64,000 nt of DNA from Kitasatospora sp. NBC_01246. GTDB taxonomy: Bacteria; Actinomycetota; Actinomycetes; Streptomycetales; Streptomycetaceae. The DNA lies in contig NZ_CP108484.1 in NCBI RefSeq assembly GCF_036226505.1, forward strand, positions 620,001 to 684,000, in the 5' to 3' direction. The notes under the pieces were generated by a model. That model was not told the DNA's origin and did no database searches. It saw nothing but the letters and a program-made list of their open reading frames with translations. This document shows positions 24,999 through 33,078 of this stretch, piece by piece; positions within the stretch are counted from its first letter, which is position 1, and the number at the start of each line of letters is the position of its first letter. A program made the position numbers and the translations under genes.

Positions 24999-25844
24999 AT
25001 GATTCAGGACACCCGGCCGCCGGCGGCCCTCCTGGCGGAACAGCGCCGCCGGCTGATCCACACCAGTGTGCGGGAGCACGGCACCGCCGTCACCGACCAG
25101 CTCGCCCACGAGTTCGGCGTCTCCGCCGCCACCGTCCGGCGTGACCTGTGCGCGCTCGCCGAGCAGGGCCTGCTGCACCGGACCCGCGGTGGAGCCGTCC
25201 GCTCCGAGGCCGCCCGGGGCGGGGACGGACGCCGGGTTCCGCCGGACACCGGCCCGCTGCCGAACCTCGACGTGATCGCCCGGGCCGCCGCCGCGCTGGT
25301 CCGGCCGGGCGACGTCGTCGGCCTCGGCGCCGGCCCGGCGACCTACGCCGTCGCCCGGCACCTGACCACCGTGGACCACCTGGCGGTCGTCACCAACTCC
25401 CTCCGGATCGCCCGGGTCTTCACCCACCCCGCCGGTCCGCCCGGGGTGGCCCCGACCGCCGCCGTCACGCTCACCGGCGGCCTCCGGACGGCCTCCGGCG
25501 CCCTGGTGGGCCCGATCGCCGACCAGGCCGTCCGCTCGACCCGGCTGGACCTGCTCCTCCTCGACTGCCGCGGGATCACCCGCCGGGGCGACCTGACCCT
25601 CGCCGACCTCACCGAGGCGGCCACCCAGCGGGCCTTCCTGCACGCCGCCCGCCGGGTGGTGCTGGTCGCCGACCGCTCCAGGTGGAGCAGCGGCGGGCTG
25701 GCCGTCTTCGGCACCCTGGACCAGGTCGACGTCCTGGTCACCGGCACCGACCTGCCCGCCGCCCAGCGGGCGGCCGCCGCCAGACGGGTGGGCACGCTGC
25801 TCGTGGTCGACGCCGCCGGAGGCGCGTCCGCCGTCCGGCGCTGA
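24999..25844 (+). CDS. DeoR/GlpR family transcriptional regulator (second copy)
   Basis: A 281-residue DeoR-family regulator with the HTH VSAATVRRDLCALAEQGLLHRTRGGAV at about residues 28-60. The C-terminal sensor half contains VVGLGAGPATYAVARHL and VVLVADRSRWSSGG, which diverges from the usual VADxTKxG. The ATG at 24999 is preceded by AGGAGG at 8 bases; an upstream GTG in frame has no such site. It follows the secreted lectin gene and is isolated by hairpins on both sides. It might sense a product of the second sugar operon. Confidence 0.85.
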   Translation: MIQDTRPPAALLAEQRRRLIHTSVREHGTAVTDQLAHEFGVSAATVRRDLCALAEQGLLHRTRGGAVRSEAARGGDGRRVPPDTGPLPNLDVIARAAAALVRPGDVVGLGAGPATYAVARHLTTVDHLAVVTNSLRIARVFTHPAGPPGVAPTAAVTLTGGLRTASGALVGPIADQAVRSTRLDLLLLDCRGITRRGDLTLADLTEAATQRAFLHAARRVVLVADRSRWSSGGLAVFGTLDQVDVLVTGTDLPAAQRAAAARRVGTLLVVDAAGGASAVRR

Positions 25845-25872
25845 GCGGAAGGCACCGGGGCGCGGAACGCGG

Positions 25873-25913
25873 GGCACCGGCCCGGCTCCCCCCTCGGGAG
25901 CCGGGCCGGTGCC
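25873..25913. terminator. Long hairpin between DeoR and the propeller protein genes
   Basis: Perfect 18-bp arms (GGCACCGGCCCGGCTCCC and complement) with a 5-nt loop lie between convergent genes. Confidence 0.8.
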
Positions 25914-25937
25914 GCCGGGTCGGGGCGGTCGGGACAC

Positions 25938-27560
25938 TCAGGCGACGAGCTTGATCACCGCCTCGGCCGCGGCCTTGCCCGCCGCGGAGACGATCGCCTT
26001 CACCAGGTCGCCCAGGGCTCCCGTGACGCCGGCCGCGAGGGTGTCGGTGCCGTCCAGGGTGGCCTTGAAGGTGCCGTTGAGGATGCCGTCCCACTTGGCG
26101 GTGATCTGGGGGTTGTTGCCGACGAAGGTGAAGTCGTCGTTGCGGTCCGGGGTGCCGAAGGGCAGTCCGGCGACGGTCCCCTCGGTGTGGCCGGAGCGCT
26201 GGAAGGTGAACACCGTGCCGTCCGGCGTCATGACGGCGGCCGAGATGGTGTAGTCGATGTTGTCGAAGCCGCTGTCATGGGCGTGCGTCGTGAACGAGTA
26301 GAACCCGTCCTGCCGCATCACGACGTGCGCCGAGCCTCCGACGGCGATGTCGGTCGTGACGTCCTGGTCGAAGTTCTTGCTCGAGGTGTCGTACCAGAAG
26401 TGGTCCCGGACGGAGGCGTCGCCGCCGACGAACCACAGCTCCATGCTCCCGGGGATCCGCGAGACGGCCGCGACCCCACTGGTGATCGAGGCGCTGCCGG
26501 CCGGGGCCAGTTCGAAGCCCTGCCAGGCGCCGCCCTCGTACCAGTACCGGTCCTGCACCGACCCGTTGGGCCCGACGAAGAAGACCTCCATGCTCCCGGG
26601 GATCCGCGAGACCGCCGCGACGCCGGTGTGGGTGGAGGCGCTGCCGGCCGGGGCCAGCTCGAAGCCCTGCCAGGCGCCGCCCTCGTACCAGTACCGGTCC
26701 TGCACCGACCCGTTGGGCCCGACGAAGAAGACCTCCATGCTCCCGGGGATCCGGGAGACGGCCGCGATGCCACCGGTGGGGGCGGCGCTGCCGGGGCCCG
26801 AGAGTTCGAAGCCCTGCCAGGCGGCGCCCTCGTACCAGTACCGGTCCTGGACGGAGCCGTTGGCGCCGACGAAGAAGACCTCCATGCTGCCCGGGATCCG
26901 CGAGACGGCCGCGATGCCACCGGTGGGCGCGGCGCTGCCGGGGCCCGAGAGCTCGAAGCCCTGCCAGGCGGCGCCCTCGTACCAGTACCGGTCCTGGACG
27001 GAGCCGTTGGCGCCGACGAAGAAGACCTCCATGCTGCCCGGGATCCGCGAGACGGCCGCGATGCCACCGGTGGGCGCGGCGCTGCCGGGGCCCGAGAGCT
27101 CGAAGCCCTGCCAGGCGGCGCCCTCGTACCAGTACCGGTCCTGGACGGAGCCGTTGGCGCCGACGAAGAAGACCTCCATGCTGCCCGGGATCCGCGAGAC
27201 CGCCGCGATGCCACCGGTGGGCGCGGCGCTGCCGGGGCCCGACAGCTCGAAGCCCTGCCAGGCGCCGCCCTCGTACCAGTACCGGTCCTGCACCGACCCG
27301 TTGGCGCCGACGAAGAAGACCTCCATGCTGCCCGGGATACGCGAGACCGCCGCGATGCCACCGTTGACGGAGGCGCTGCCGGCCGGCGCCAGCTCGTAGC
27401 GCCGCCACGGCGACCCGTCGTACCAGTACGCGCCCTGGACCGAGCCGTCCTGGGCGACCCACCAGAGCTCCATGCTCCCGGGGATCCGGGAGACCGCGGC
27501 GACCCTGCTCGACACCGACGCGCTGCCGGCCGAGGAGAGCGTGAATTGGTTCCAACTCAT
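25938..27560 (-). CDS. Eight-repeat PLL-like beta-propeller lectin-type protein without signal peptide
   Basis: A 540-residue protein. Residues about 10-400 are eight repeats of about 49 residues, each with AVSRIPGSMEVFFVG, then GSVQDRYWYEG and WQGFEL. The pattern resembles PLL-type sugar-binding propellers, where each blade starts with an AVSRN-like strand. A unique C-terminal domain of about 140 residues follows (TTHAHDSGFDNIDYTISAA, NPQITAKWDGILNG) and ends in an Ala/Val-rich helix. No export signal is seen at the chosen ATG (27560), which follows a GGGAGG site. Longer upstream frames have no support. The role is unknown; sugar binding is inferred. Confidence 0.75.
   Translation of the reverse strand: MSWNQFTLSSAGSASVSSRVAAVSRIPGSMELWWVAQDGSVQGAYWYDGSPWRRYELAPAGSASVNGGIAAVSRIPGSMEVFFVGANGSVQDRYWYEGGAWQGFELSGPGSAAPTGGIAAVSRIPGSMEVFFVGANGSVQDRYWYEGAAWQGFELSGPGSAAPTGGIAAVSRIPGSMEVFFVGANGSVQDRYWYEGAAWQGFELSGPGSAAPTGGIAAVSRIPGSMEVFFVGANGSVQDRYWYEGAAWQGFELSGPGSAAPTGGIAAVSRIPGSMEVFFVGPNGSVQDRYWYEGGAWQGFELAPAGSASTHTGVAAVSRIPGSMEVFFVGPNGSVQDRYWYEGGAWQGFELAPAGSASITSGVAAVSRIPGSMELWFVGGDASVRDHFWYDTSSKNFDQDVTTDIAVGGSAHVVMRQDGFYSFTTHAHDSGFDNIDYTISAAVMTPDGTVFTFQRSGHTEGTVAGLPFGTPDRNDDFTFVGNNPQITAKWDGILNGTFKATLDGTDTLAAGVTGALGDLVKAIVSAAGKAAAEAVIKLVA
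26436..27510 (-). repeat. 147-bp tandem repeat encoding propeller blades
   Basis: About eight head-to-tail units of 147 bp (49 codons). Units starting at 26881 and 27028 are identical base for base; the neighbours differ by a few bases and the outer units diverge more. This gradient from centre to edge indicates recent unequal crossover inside the gene. Confidence 0.9.
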
Positions 27561-27807
27561 CTGGGACCTCCCGTAGTTCGCTGCAGAAGCGACGGACCGG
27601 AAGGCTCCCGGCCCGCTCCGAGCGGGGCGCTCTCCGGTCTCCCGGGCCGAGCACCCCACCGCGTGCTCCCACGGTAGGAATCCGCCGGGGCGAGGGCATG
27701 AGGCCGTGGTCCTGCCTGTGTCCCGGGACCAGTGCACCACCCGGGCCCGCACCGCCCTGGGACACCGGCCCGGGCCCACCAGGGCCGCCGGGCCGCGGTC
27801 CTGACGG

Positions 27808-28236
27808 TCAGTGGTAGTAGCCCGCGACCACCGCCCGCACCTCGTCGTACAGGGCCGGGCCCTCCTGCGGGACGGGCGGCCGGCCGCTGCCCGGCCGGAT
27901 GCCCAGGAGCTGATCGTTCGACAGGGCGAACACGACCCGCCGCAGCCCCGCCTGCTGGACGGCCGCCTCGCACATGGAACACGGCTGGCAGCTGGTGTAC
28001 ATCGTGGTCGCCGCCGCCGTGGCCGCGTCCAACTCCCGTGCGGCCCAGCGCGCCAGCTTCAGTTCGGGGTGCGCGGTGATGTCCCGCTCGGTGCGGGTCG
28101 TGTTCCGCTCCTCCGCGAGCACCGCGCCGTCCGGGCCGGCCAGCAGCGATCCGAACGGCGGGTTGCCGCTCGCGCGGGCCTCGGCCGCGAGCGCGATCGC
28201 CCGCCGGAGAAGGGTGTGGTCGTCGGGGACGGTCAT
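27808..28236 (-). CDS. Cytidine/guanine deaminase-fold nucleoside deaminase
   Basis: A 142-residue zinc deaminase. The first zinc/catalytic motif is AHPELKLA (His-x-Glu) and the second is PCSMC (Pro-Cys-x-x-Cys), as in the CDD/guanine deaminase family. The N-terminus DDHTLLRRAIALAAEARASGNPPFGSLLAG is typical of guanine and tRNA-adenosine deaminase relatives. Its ATG overlaps the LLM oxidoreductase stop in ATGA, so the two are coupled. Together they may act on a heterocyclic base or pterin-like compound, but the substrate is not evident. Confidence 0.85.
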   Translation of the reverse strand: MTVPDDHTLLRRAIALAAEARASGNPPFGSLLAGPDGAVLAEERNTTRTERDITAHPELKLARWAARELDAATAAATTMYTSCQPCSMCEAAVQQAGLRRVVFALSNDQLLGIRPGSGRPPVPQEGPALYDEVRAVVAGYYH

Positions 28237-29096
28237 GACTGCTCCGTAGGGGTGAGAGGGGGCTGGATGTGCGCGGCCACGGCGGCGAGTGCCTGCCAGG
28301 CCGCCTGCGGACGGCGGGTCTCGCGCGGGTCGCCGTGGTAGGGGTCGAGGACGACGGTGTCGGCGCCCAGCAGCCGGAGCCGGTCGAGGTCGGCCATGAC
28401 CTGCTCGATCGTGCCCTCGCCGGCGAGCCGCTCCGGTCCGGTGACCGGCTCCGCGGTGAGCCGGAGCGCGATCCGGGGCGCGAAGGCGGGGACGGGGCGC
28501 CGCTCTTCGGCGGCGAGCTCCCCCAGCCGGGCCACGGATCCGCGCAGCATCGGCAGGGTGCAGCGCAGCGGGTGCCAGGCGTCCGCGAACCGCACCGCGC
28601 GGCGCAGGCCCGCCTCGCTGTTGCCGCCGACCCAGAGCGGGATGCGCGCGGTCCCGTAGGAGGCGGTGTCCGCCCAGGCCGCCCTGAGGTCCACCAGGTG
28701 GGCGTCGGTCAGCCGCCCCCGCCGCTCGAACGGGACCCCGAGGGCGGCGAACTCCTGCCGGGCCCAGCCCACCCCCACGCCGAGGACCAGCCGGCCGCCG
28801 CTCAGATCGTTCAGGTTGGCCGCCATCCGGGCGACGAGCAGCGGGTGCCGGTACGGGGCGATGAGGACGGTCGTGCCGAGCCGGACCCGGCCGGTGACAC
28901 CGGCCAGCCAGGACAGCGTGGTGAACGGCTCGTAGAAGGGGGCGGGGTAGCGCTCGGCGACATCGGGCGTGACGGCCACGTGGTCCGAGACCATCAGCAG
29001 GTCGAAGCCCAGGTCTTCCACCGTCCGGGCCCAGTCGCGCAGGACTCCCGGGTCGGTGCCCGGGCCGAAGTTGGGGACGTTGATTCCGATCTTCAC
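28233..29096 (-). CDS. LLM-class (luciferase-like) F420- or FMN-dependent oxidoreductase
   Basis: A 287-residue TIM-barrel flavin oxidoreductase. Family features are KIGINVPNFGPGTDPGVLRDWARTVEDLGFDLLMVSDH at the N-terminus, the TLSWLAGVTGRVRLGTTVLIAPYRHPL strand, and GRLVLGVGVGWARQEFAALGVPF. Actinobacterial members mostly use F420. The gene starts 95 bp from the divergent Lrp gene and is coupled to the deaminase downstream; Lrp control is plausible. Confidence 0.88.
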   Translation of the reverse strand: MKIGINVPNFGPGTDPGVLRDWARTVEDLGFDLLMVSDHVAVTPDVAERYPAPFYEPFTTLSWLAGVTGRVRLGTTVLIAPYRHPLLVARMAANLNDLSGGRLVLGVGVGWARQEFAALGVPFERRGRLTDAHLVDLRAAWADTASYGTARIPLWVGGNSEAGLRRAVRFADAWHPLRCTLPMLRGSVARLGELAAEERRPVPAFAPRIALRLTAEPVTGPERLAGEGTIEQVMADLDRLRLLGADTVVLDPYHGDPRETRRPQAAWQALAAVAAHIQPPLTPTEQS

Positions 29097-29190
29097 ACCG
29101 CACAGGCTAGCCAGGCCGGACCGGCCGTCAGAAGGGATTCCTGCCTGTTCAGGGGGGCTCCAGCCGTGGATTCACCGGTAATCTGAGGAG

Positions 29191-29664
29191 ATGACCGAGA
29201 CTCTCGACGCGACGGACTGGGCCATCCTGACCGAGCTCCAGCAGGACGGCCGGCTGCCCTTCACGGAGCTGGCCCGCCGGGTGAACCTGAGCGCGTCGGC
29301 GACGACGGAACGGGTCCGGCGACTGGAGACGGCCGGGGTGATCACCGGTTACCGCGCCGAGGTGGACCTGGAGCGGACGGGGCATCCGGTGCTGGCGGTC
29401 GTCCGGCTGAAGTACCCGGGGCCGGGGACGCGGCACGAGCCGCTGCGCCGGCTGGTCGGCGAGCGTCCGGAGATCCTGGAGTGCCTGCGCACCACCGGGG
29501 ACGACTGCTACGTCCTGAAGGTGGCGACCACGTCGATGGGCCATCTGGAGGAGGTCGTTGACGCGCTGGCCCAGCTGGGGAGCACGACCACCAACCTCGT
29601 CCTGAGCCGGACGCTGCCGTTCCGCGGCCCGCGCGTACCGCGCGCGGACGGCGGGCCGCTCTGA
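29191..29664 (+). CDS. Lrp/AsnC family transcriptional regulator
   Basis: A 157-residue Lrp-type regulator. Its HTH (LDATDWAILTELQQDGRLPFTELARRVNLSASATTERVRRLE) is followed by the RAM ligand-binding fold (DDCYVLKVATTSMGHLEEVVDALAQLG). Lrp proteins form octamers and sense amino acids. It is divergent from the LLM/deaminase pair, which is its likely target by position. Confidence 0.9.
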   Translation: MTETLDATDWAILTELQQDGRLPFTELARRVNLSASATTERVRRLETAGVITGYRAEVDLERTGHPVLAVVRLKYPGPGTRHEPLRRLVGERPEILECLRTTGDDCYVLKVATTSMGHLEEVVDALAQLGSTTTNLVLSRTLPFRGPRVPRADGGPL

Positions 29665-29680
29665 GTGGTCACGGCCGAGG

Positions 29681-29719
29681 GGGCGCGGTGGACGGCGCCG
29701 AGCACCGTCCACCGCGCCC
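29681..29719. terminator. Hairpin between Lrp gene and GH35 remnant
   Basis: Perfect 15-bp arms (GGGCGCGGTGGACGG and complement) with a 9-nt loop. Confidence 0.7.
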
Positions 29720-29768
29720 GCGGGGCTCGGGTGGCACGGGTCAGGGCTCGTAGCGCCTTGCCCAGGTG

Positions 29769-30083
29769 TCAGCCGTTGACGAAGATCTCGGCCCGGTACC
29801 GGCGGGACGGGTCGTCGGTGAGGGTCAGGCCGAGCGAGGTGTCCTGCCCGGCGGGCAGGTCGAGCGGCACCGTGGTGGTGTACCAGGAGACCCCCGGGGT
29901 GGTGTCGGTGGCGGGCAGCCGGGTGGGGGTCCAGTCATCGGTCGGGTAGCCCGGCAGCTGTAGCCCCGCCCGCTCGCCGTGCAGCCCGCCGACGGCCAGC
30001 GGGCCCCGTACGGGGTCGACGGGGGTCTCGCCGCCGAGGTTCCCCTGGAGCCGCCAGGTCACGGCGCCGGGCGGGATCACGCA
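29769..30083 (-). pseudogene. Remnant of a GH35 beta-galactosidase (C-terminal galactose-binding domain)
   Basis: About 100 codons match the C-terminal jelly-roll of GH35 beta-galactosidases: VTWRLQGNLGGE, DPVRGPLAVGGLHGERAG, LQLPGYPTDDW, PGVSWYTTTVPLDLP and GLTLTDDPSRRYRAEIFVNG. Nothing upstream encodes the catalytic barrel, and the frame stops directly after FVNG where intact proteins continue with W-N-x-G. Both ends are therefore missing. It is a decayed fragment, not a functional gene. Confidence 0.75.
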
Positions 30084-30155
30084 TCCGAACCTCCAGGTTC
30101 TCGACCGGCCGGAACATCCCCACCGAGCGGGCGGCGCCCGTAGCAGTCCGGTGAC

Positions 30156-30174
30156 ACGGAATGATCCATTCCGT
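30156..30174. promoter_or_regulatory. Palindromic operator candidate upstream of lipoprotein gene
   Basis: Perfect inverted repeat ACGGAATG-N3-CATTCCGT, 112 bp before the lipoprotein start, in a locally AT-rich stretch. Its size and symmetry fit a dimeric repressor site. The regulator is unknown. Confidence 0.5.
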
Positions 30175-30286
30175 CGACTGTTCGTACTACCTTCGATCAT
30201 GCACAGCACCGCCGCAGCCCGGCCCCCACCAGGGAGGGAGCGGACAACGTGCCCGTCCTCACCCTTACTTGCACGGGAGAACCCGC

Positions 30287-31015
30287 ATGTCCCTCAAGAC
30301 GACCCGCCGCGCGTCCGCCGTCCGCTCGCTGGCCGGCACGGTCCTGACCACCGCCCTGCTGGTGTCCGCCGCGACGGCCTGCTCCTCCTCCCCCGGCACC
30401 GCCGCCGGCACCGCCGCGCCGACCACCGCCGCGACGGGGGCGCCCGGCGCGACCGGGACGCCCGCACCGACCGGTACCCCCGGCTCGACCGGCACCGCCG
30501 CGCCGAGCACCGCACCGAGCACCGCGCCCGGCACCGCGAAGCCGACCACCACGCCCACCGCGCGCCCGACCACCCCGCCGGCCGTACCGCCCAAGGCGAC
30601 GTCGCCCGGCCACACCCAGACCCTGGTGGACGGCAGCACCGCCGAGATCCAGGACCTCGGCAACCAGAACTACCGCGCCAAGATCGTCAGCCGCGGCTCG
30701 GTCCTGGCCACGCTGGAGACGAACAACAGCGACACCGGGCTGGACGCCAACGACATGTTCGTCGTGCTCTCGATGGACGGCCAGGTCCACTCCTGGATGG
30801 GCGGCGCGCAGCAGGGGCCGGGCACCTTCAAGCTCGCGGGCGGCTGGACGGCGAAGGTCACCAAGGTCGGCGAGCTGCACTACCGCGCGCAGATCCTCGG
30901 CATGGGGAACGAGGAGGTCGGCACCCTGGAGGCCAACCAGCAGGACGACGGCGCCGTCGCCAACGGCGTGTACATCGTGCTCAGCACCGGCGGCCGGATC
31001 AGCGCCCACATGTGA
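30287..31015 (+). CDS. Thr/Pro/Ala-linker lipoprotein with duplicated about 60-residue domain
   Basis: A 242-residue predicted lipoprotein. The signal sequence SLKTTRRASAVRSLAGTVLTT leads to a lipobox at SAATAC (about residue 33). A low-complexity Thr/Pro/Ala/Gly spacer (about 35-105) probably spans the cell wall. Two related units follow: TLVDGSTAEIQDLGNQNYRAKI...MFVVLSMDGQVHSWM, and KLAGGWTAKVTKVGELHYRAQI...VYIVLSTGGRISAHM. I do not recognise the domain. The ATG has CGGGAGA upstream. Confidence 0.8.
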   Translation: MSLKTTRRASAVRSLAGTVLTTALLVSAATACSSSPGTAAGTAAPTTAATGAPGATGTPAPTGTPGSTGTAAPSTAPSTAPGTAKPTTTPTARPTTPPAVPPKATSPGHTQTLVDGSTAEIQDLGNQNYRAKIVSRGSVLATLETNNSDTGLDANDMFVVLSMDGQVHSWMGGAQQGPGTFKLAGGWTAKVTKVGELHYRAQILGMGNEEVGTLEANQQDDGAVANGVYIVLSTGGRISAHM

Positions 31016-31051
31016 GCCGCGCCCGGGCCGGCCCGCCGTCGGCGCCCGGCC

Positions 31052-31618
31052 CTACCCGAGGTCCCGGCCGCAGCGCAGGTTCCACCGCCCCGCGCGCCCG
31101 GACAGTTCGGTGACCGACAGCGGACGGACGTCGAGCCGCCAGAAGGCCGCCGGGGGCAGGCCGAGCGCGTGCACCACCGCGGCCCGGACCACCGCGGGCT
31201 CGGCCACCACCAGCACCCGGCCGGCGTCCCCGGCCCGCCCGTCCAACCAACCGCCGACCCGGGTGACCAGGGCGGCGACCGACTCCCCGCCGTGCGGCGC
31301 CGCGGCCGGGTCCGACATCCAGACGGCGAGCGCCGCCGGGTCGGTGGCGGCGACCTCGTCGAGGCTCCGGCCCCGCCAGGCCCCGACGTCCAGGTCGGCC
31401 AGGTGCGGAGTCGGCTCGGCGCCGAGGCCGAGCGCCTCGGCCGTCCGGCGGCAGCGCGGCGCGGGCGAGGTGAAGGCCCGGGCCGGTGCCGGCAGGGCGC
31501 AGGCCGCGGTACGGGCGGCGGCCAGGGCCGCCTCGTCCGGCGGGCCGTCGTCGCCGAAGCGGGCCGAGCGCAGCTCGGACCCGATCACCGGTGCGACCAA
31601 CATCACCCGTACCGTCAC
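31052..31618 (-). CDS. Histidine-phosphatase-fold protein lacking the catalytic RHG motif
   Basis: A 188-residue protein of phosphoglycerate-mutase/CobC-like shape: TSPAPRCRRTAEALGLG, DLDVGAWRGRSLDEV, PHGGESVAALVTRVGGWLD and VVAEPAVVRAAVVHALGLP. The N-terminal strand reads VRVMLVAPVIGSEL where active enzymes have the RHG phospho-acceptor His, and the C-terminal His position is changed to Glu-Pro. So it is probably not a standard phosphatase. It is divergent from the cobalamin riboswitch and cbtBA, which hints at a corrinoid or cobalt role. The GTG start follows GGGAGGA. Confidence 0.75.
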   Translation of the reverse strand: MTVRVMLVAPVIGSELRSARFGDDGPPDEAALAAARTAACALPAPARAFTSPAPRCRRTAEALGLGAEPTPHLADLDVGAWRGRSLDEVAATDPAALAVWMSDPAAAPHGGESVAALVTRVGGWLDGRAGDAGRVLVVAEPAVVRAAVVHALGLPPAAFWRLDVRPLSVTELSGRAGRWNLRCGRDLG

Positions 31619-31765
31619 CCGACGTCCTCCCTGCCCGGAACCGCACTGTTGCACGCATACGGACGGAAGCTCGCTAGCGCGCTCGCGCCGGTCCGCGCGC
31701 CCATCACCCCCGCAACGCCCTTGGCGGCGCTCCCGCGACACGGTACCGTCCCTGCGACAACTGAA

Positions 31766-31873
31766 GACGACGGTGTGTGGAAGACCGGTGAGAAGCCGGC
31801 ACGGTCGCGCCACTGTGAATCCGGAGCCTGGAGTACGTACGGGCCCCGGCGAGTCAGACCCGCCCCCGTCGTC
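31766..31873 (+). promoter_or_regulatory. Cobalamin riboswitch upstream of cbtBA
   Basis: The region has the cobalamin riboswitch core: GGAAGACCGGTGAGAAGCCGG, then CGCCACTGTGAATCCGG, and a B12-box-like AGTCAGACC. The outer P1 stem pairs GACGACGG (31766-31773) with CCGTCGTC (31866-31873). The AAAGGAGG ribosome binding site of cbtB lies about 35 bases downstream, so it probably lowers translation or transcription of the cobalt transporter when cobalamin is abundant. Confidence 0.9.
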
Positions 31874-31917
31874 CGTGCTCCACCGAACGGGACGCGTGTT
31901 CCCAAAGGAGGTCGGCC

Positions 31918-32136
31918 ATGGCTCACCCCATCGCCCCCGCTGCCAGTGCCACACCGGCCATCACCCCCATCTCGGTCAGGGCGATCCTGCCCTGGGCCGT
32001 CTTCTTCGGCATCCTGCTGATGGCACTGCTCTACTTCGTCGGCGCCGAACAGGGTGCCACCTCCCTCATCTCCGGCGAGGACGTGCACGAATGGGTGCAC
32101 GACGGTCGCCACCTGCTCGGTTTCCCCTGCCACTGA
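31918..32136 (+). CDS. cbtB: CbtB, small subunit of a predicted cobalt transporter
   Basis: A 72-residue protein with one membrane helix (AILPWAVFFGILLMALLYFV) and a C-terminal His-rich metal site (EDVHEWVHDGRHLLGFPCH), the hallmark of CbtB. It works with CbtA in B12-regulated cobalt uptake. The riboswitch just upstream confirms the assignment. Confidence 0.92.
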   Translation: MAHPIAPAASATPAITPISVRAILPWAVFFGILLMALLYFVGAEQGATSLISGEDVHEWVHDGRHLLGFPCH

Positions 32137-32153
32137 CCGAGGGGAACCGAACC

Positions 32154-32936
32154 GTGAACTCAGCGACCGTCAGATCCCTGCTCGTCCGCGGCATGCTGGC
32201 CGGCCTCGCCGCCGGTCTGCTCGCCCTGCTCGTCGCCTACCTGCTCGGCGAGCCCCGGGTGGACGCCGCCATCGCCTACGAGGAGGCGCACGCCGCCCAC
32301 GGCGCCGACCACGGCATGGAGGTGGAGATCGTCAGCCGTGCCCTGCAGTCCACCGCCGGGCTGGCGACCGGTGTCCTCGTCTACGGCGTGTCCTTCGGCG
32401 GGACAGCCGCCCTCGCCTACAGCTTCGCCCTCGGCCGGGTCGGCCGCTTCACCCCGCGGGCGACCGCGGCCCTGCTGTCCGGGGTCGCGCTGCTCGCCGT
32501 GTACGTGGTGCCGTTCCTCAAGTACCCGGCCAACCCGCCGTCGGTGGGCGACCCGGAGACGATCGGCCAACGCACCACGCTGTACTTCCTGATGATGGCG
32601 CTCAGTGTGCTGTTGGCGGTCGCCGCGGTGATCGTCGGCAAGCGGCTCGCACCGCGCCTGGGCAACTGGTACGCCACCGTCGTCGGCGTGCTGGGCTTCG
32701 GGGTGGCCGTCGGCCTCGCCTACGTCCTCCTGCCCGGGATCAACGAGGTGCCCGAGGACTTCTCGGCCACCCTGCTCTGGCAGTTCCGGATCTCGGCGCT
32801 CGCCATCCAGCTCACCCTCTGGGCCACCTTCGGCCTGGTCTTCGGCCACCTCGCCGAACGGCTCCTCGCCCCGAAGCCCGCGACCACCGCGGCGCCCCGG
32901 GAGACCGCGCAGAAGGCCGCCGCGTCCGCGCTCTGA
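32154..32936 (+). CDS. cbtA: CbtA, membrane subunit of a predicted cobalt transporter
   Basis: A 260-residue polytopic membrane protein with five or more hydrophobic segments, beginning SLLVRGMLAGLAAGLLALLVAYLLGEP. The loop EEAHAAHGADHG after the first helix supplies metal-binding His residues, and PFLKYPANPPSVGDPETIGQRT is a conserved CbtA stretch. It starts at GTG 17 bases after cbtB behind a GAGGGGA site, so the pair is one transcript under the cobalamin riboswitch. Confidence 0.92.
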   Translation: MNSATVRSLLVRGMLAGLAAGLLALLVAYLLGEPRVDAAIAYEEAHAAHGADHGMEVEIVSRALQSTAGLATGVLVYGVSFGGTAALAYSFALGRVGRFTPRATAALLSGVALLAVYVVPFLKYPANPPSVGDPETIGQRTTLYFLMMALSVLLAVAAVIVGKRLAPRLGNWYATVVGVLGFGVAVGLAYVLLPGINEVPEDFSATLLWQFRISALAIQLTLWATFGLVFGHLAERLLAPKPATTAAPRETAQKAAASAL

Positions 32937-32962
32937 CCAGCACCGGCACGGCGACCCGCACG

Positions 32963-33008
32963 ACCGGGGCCGGCGGGGACGACCTTCCGTCGTCCCTGCC
33001 GGCCCGGT
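32963..33008 (+). terminator. Terminator of the cbtBA operon
   Basis: A long stem (GCCGGCGGGGACGAC against GTCGTCCCTGCCGGC, one G-T pair plus a short bulge at the base) with a 5-nt CTTCC loop, 26 bp after cbtA. Confidence 0.7.
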
Positions 33009-33078
33009 TCGCATTCGATGGCAATGCGCCCGTCCCACCACTGAGTTGACGCGCCGAGGGCTTCAGTCGGGGGGCCGG

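Noticed and set aside
26187..27677. Repetitive plus-strand open frames opposite the propeller gene
   Set aside because: They only mirror the 147-bp repeat; the minus-strand frame has the coherent AVSRIPGSM blades and a good ribosome binding site.
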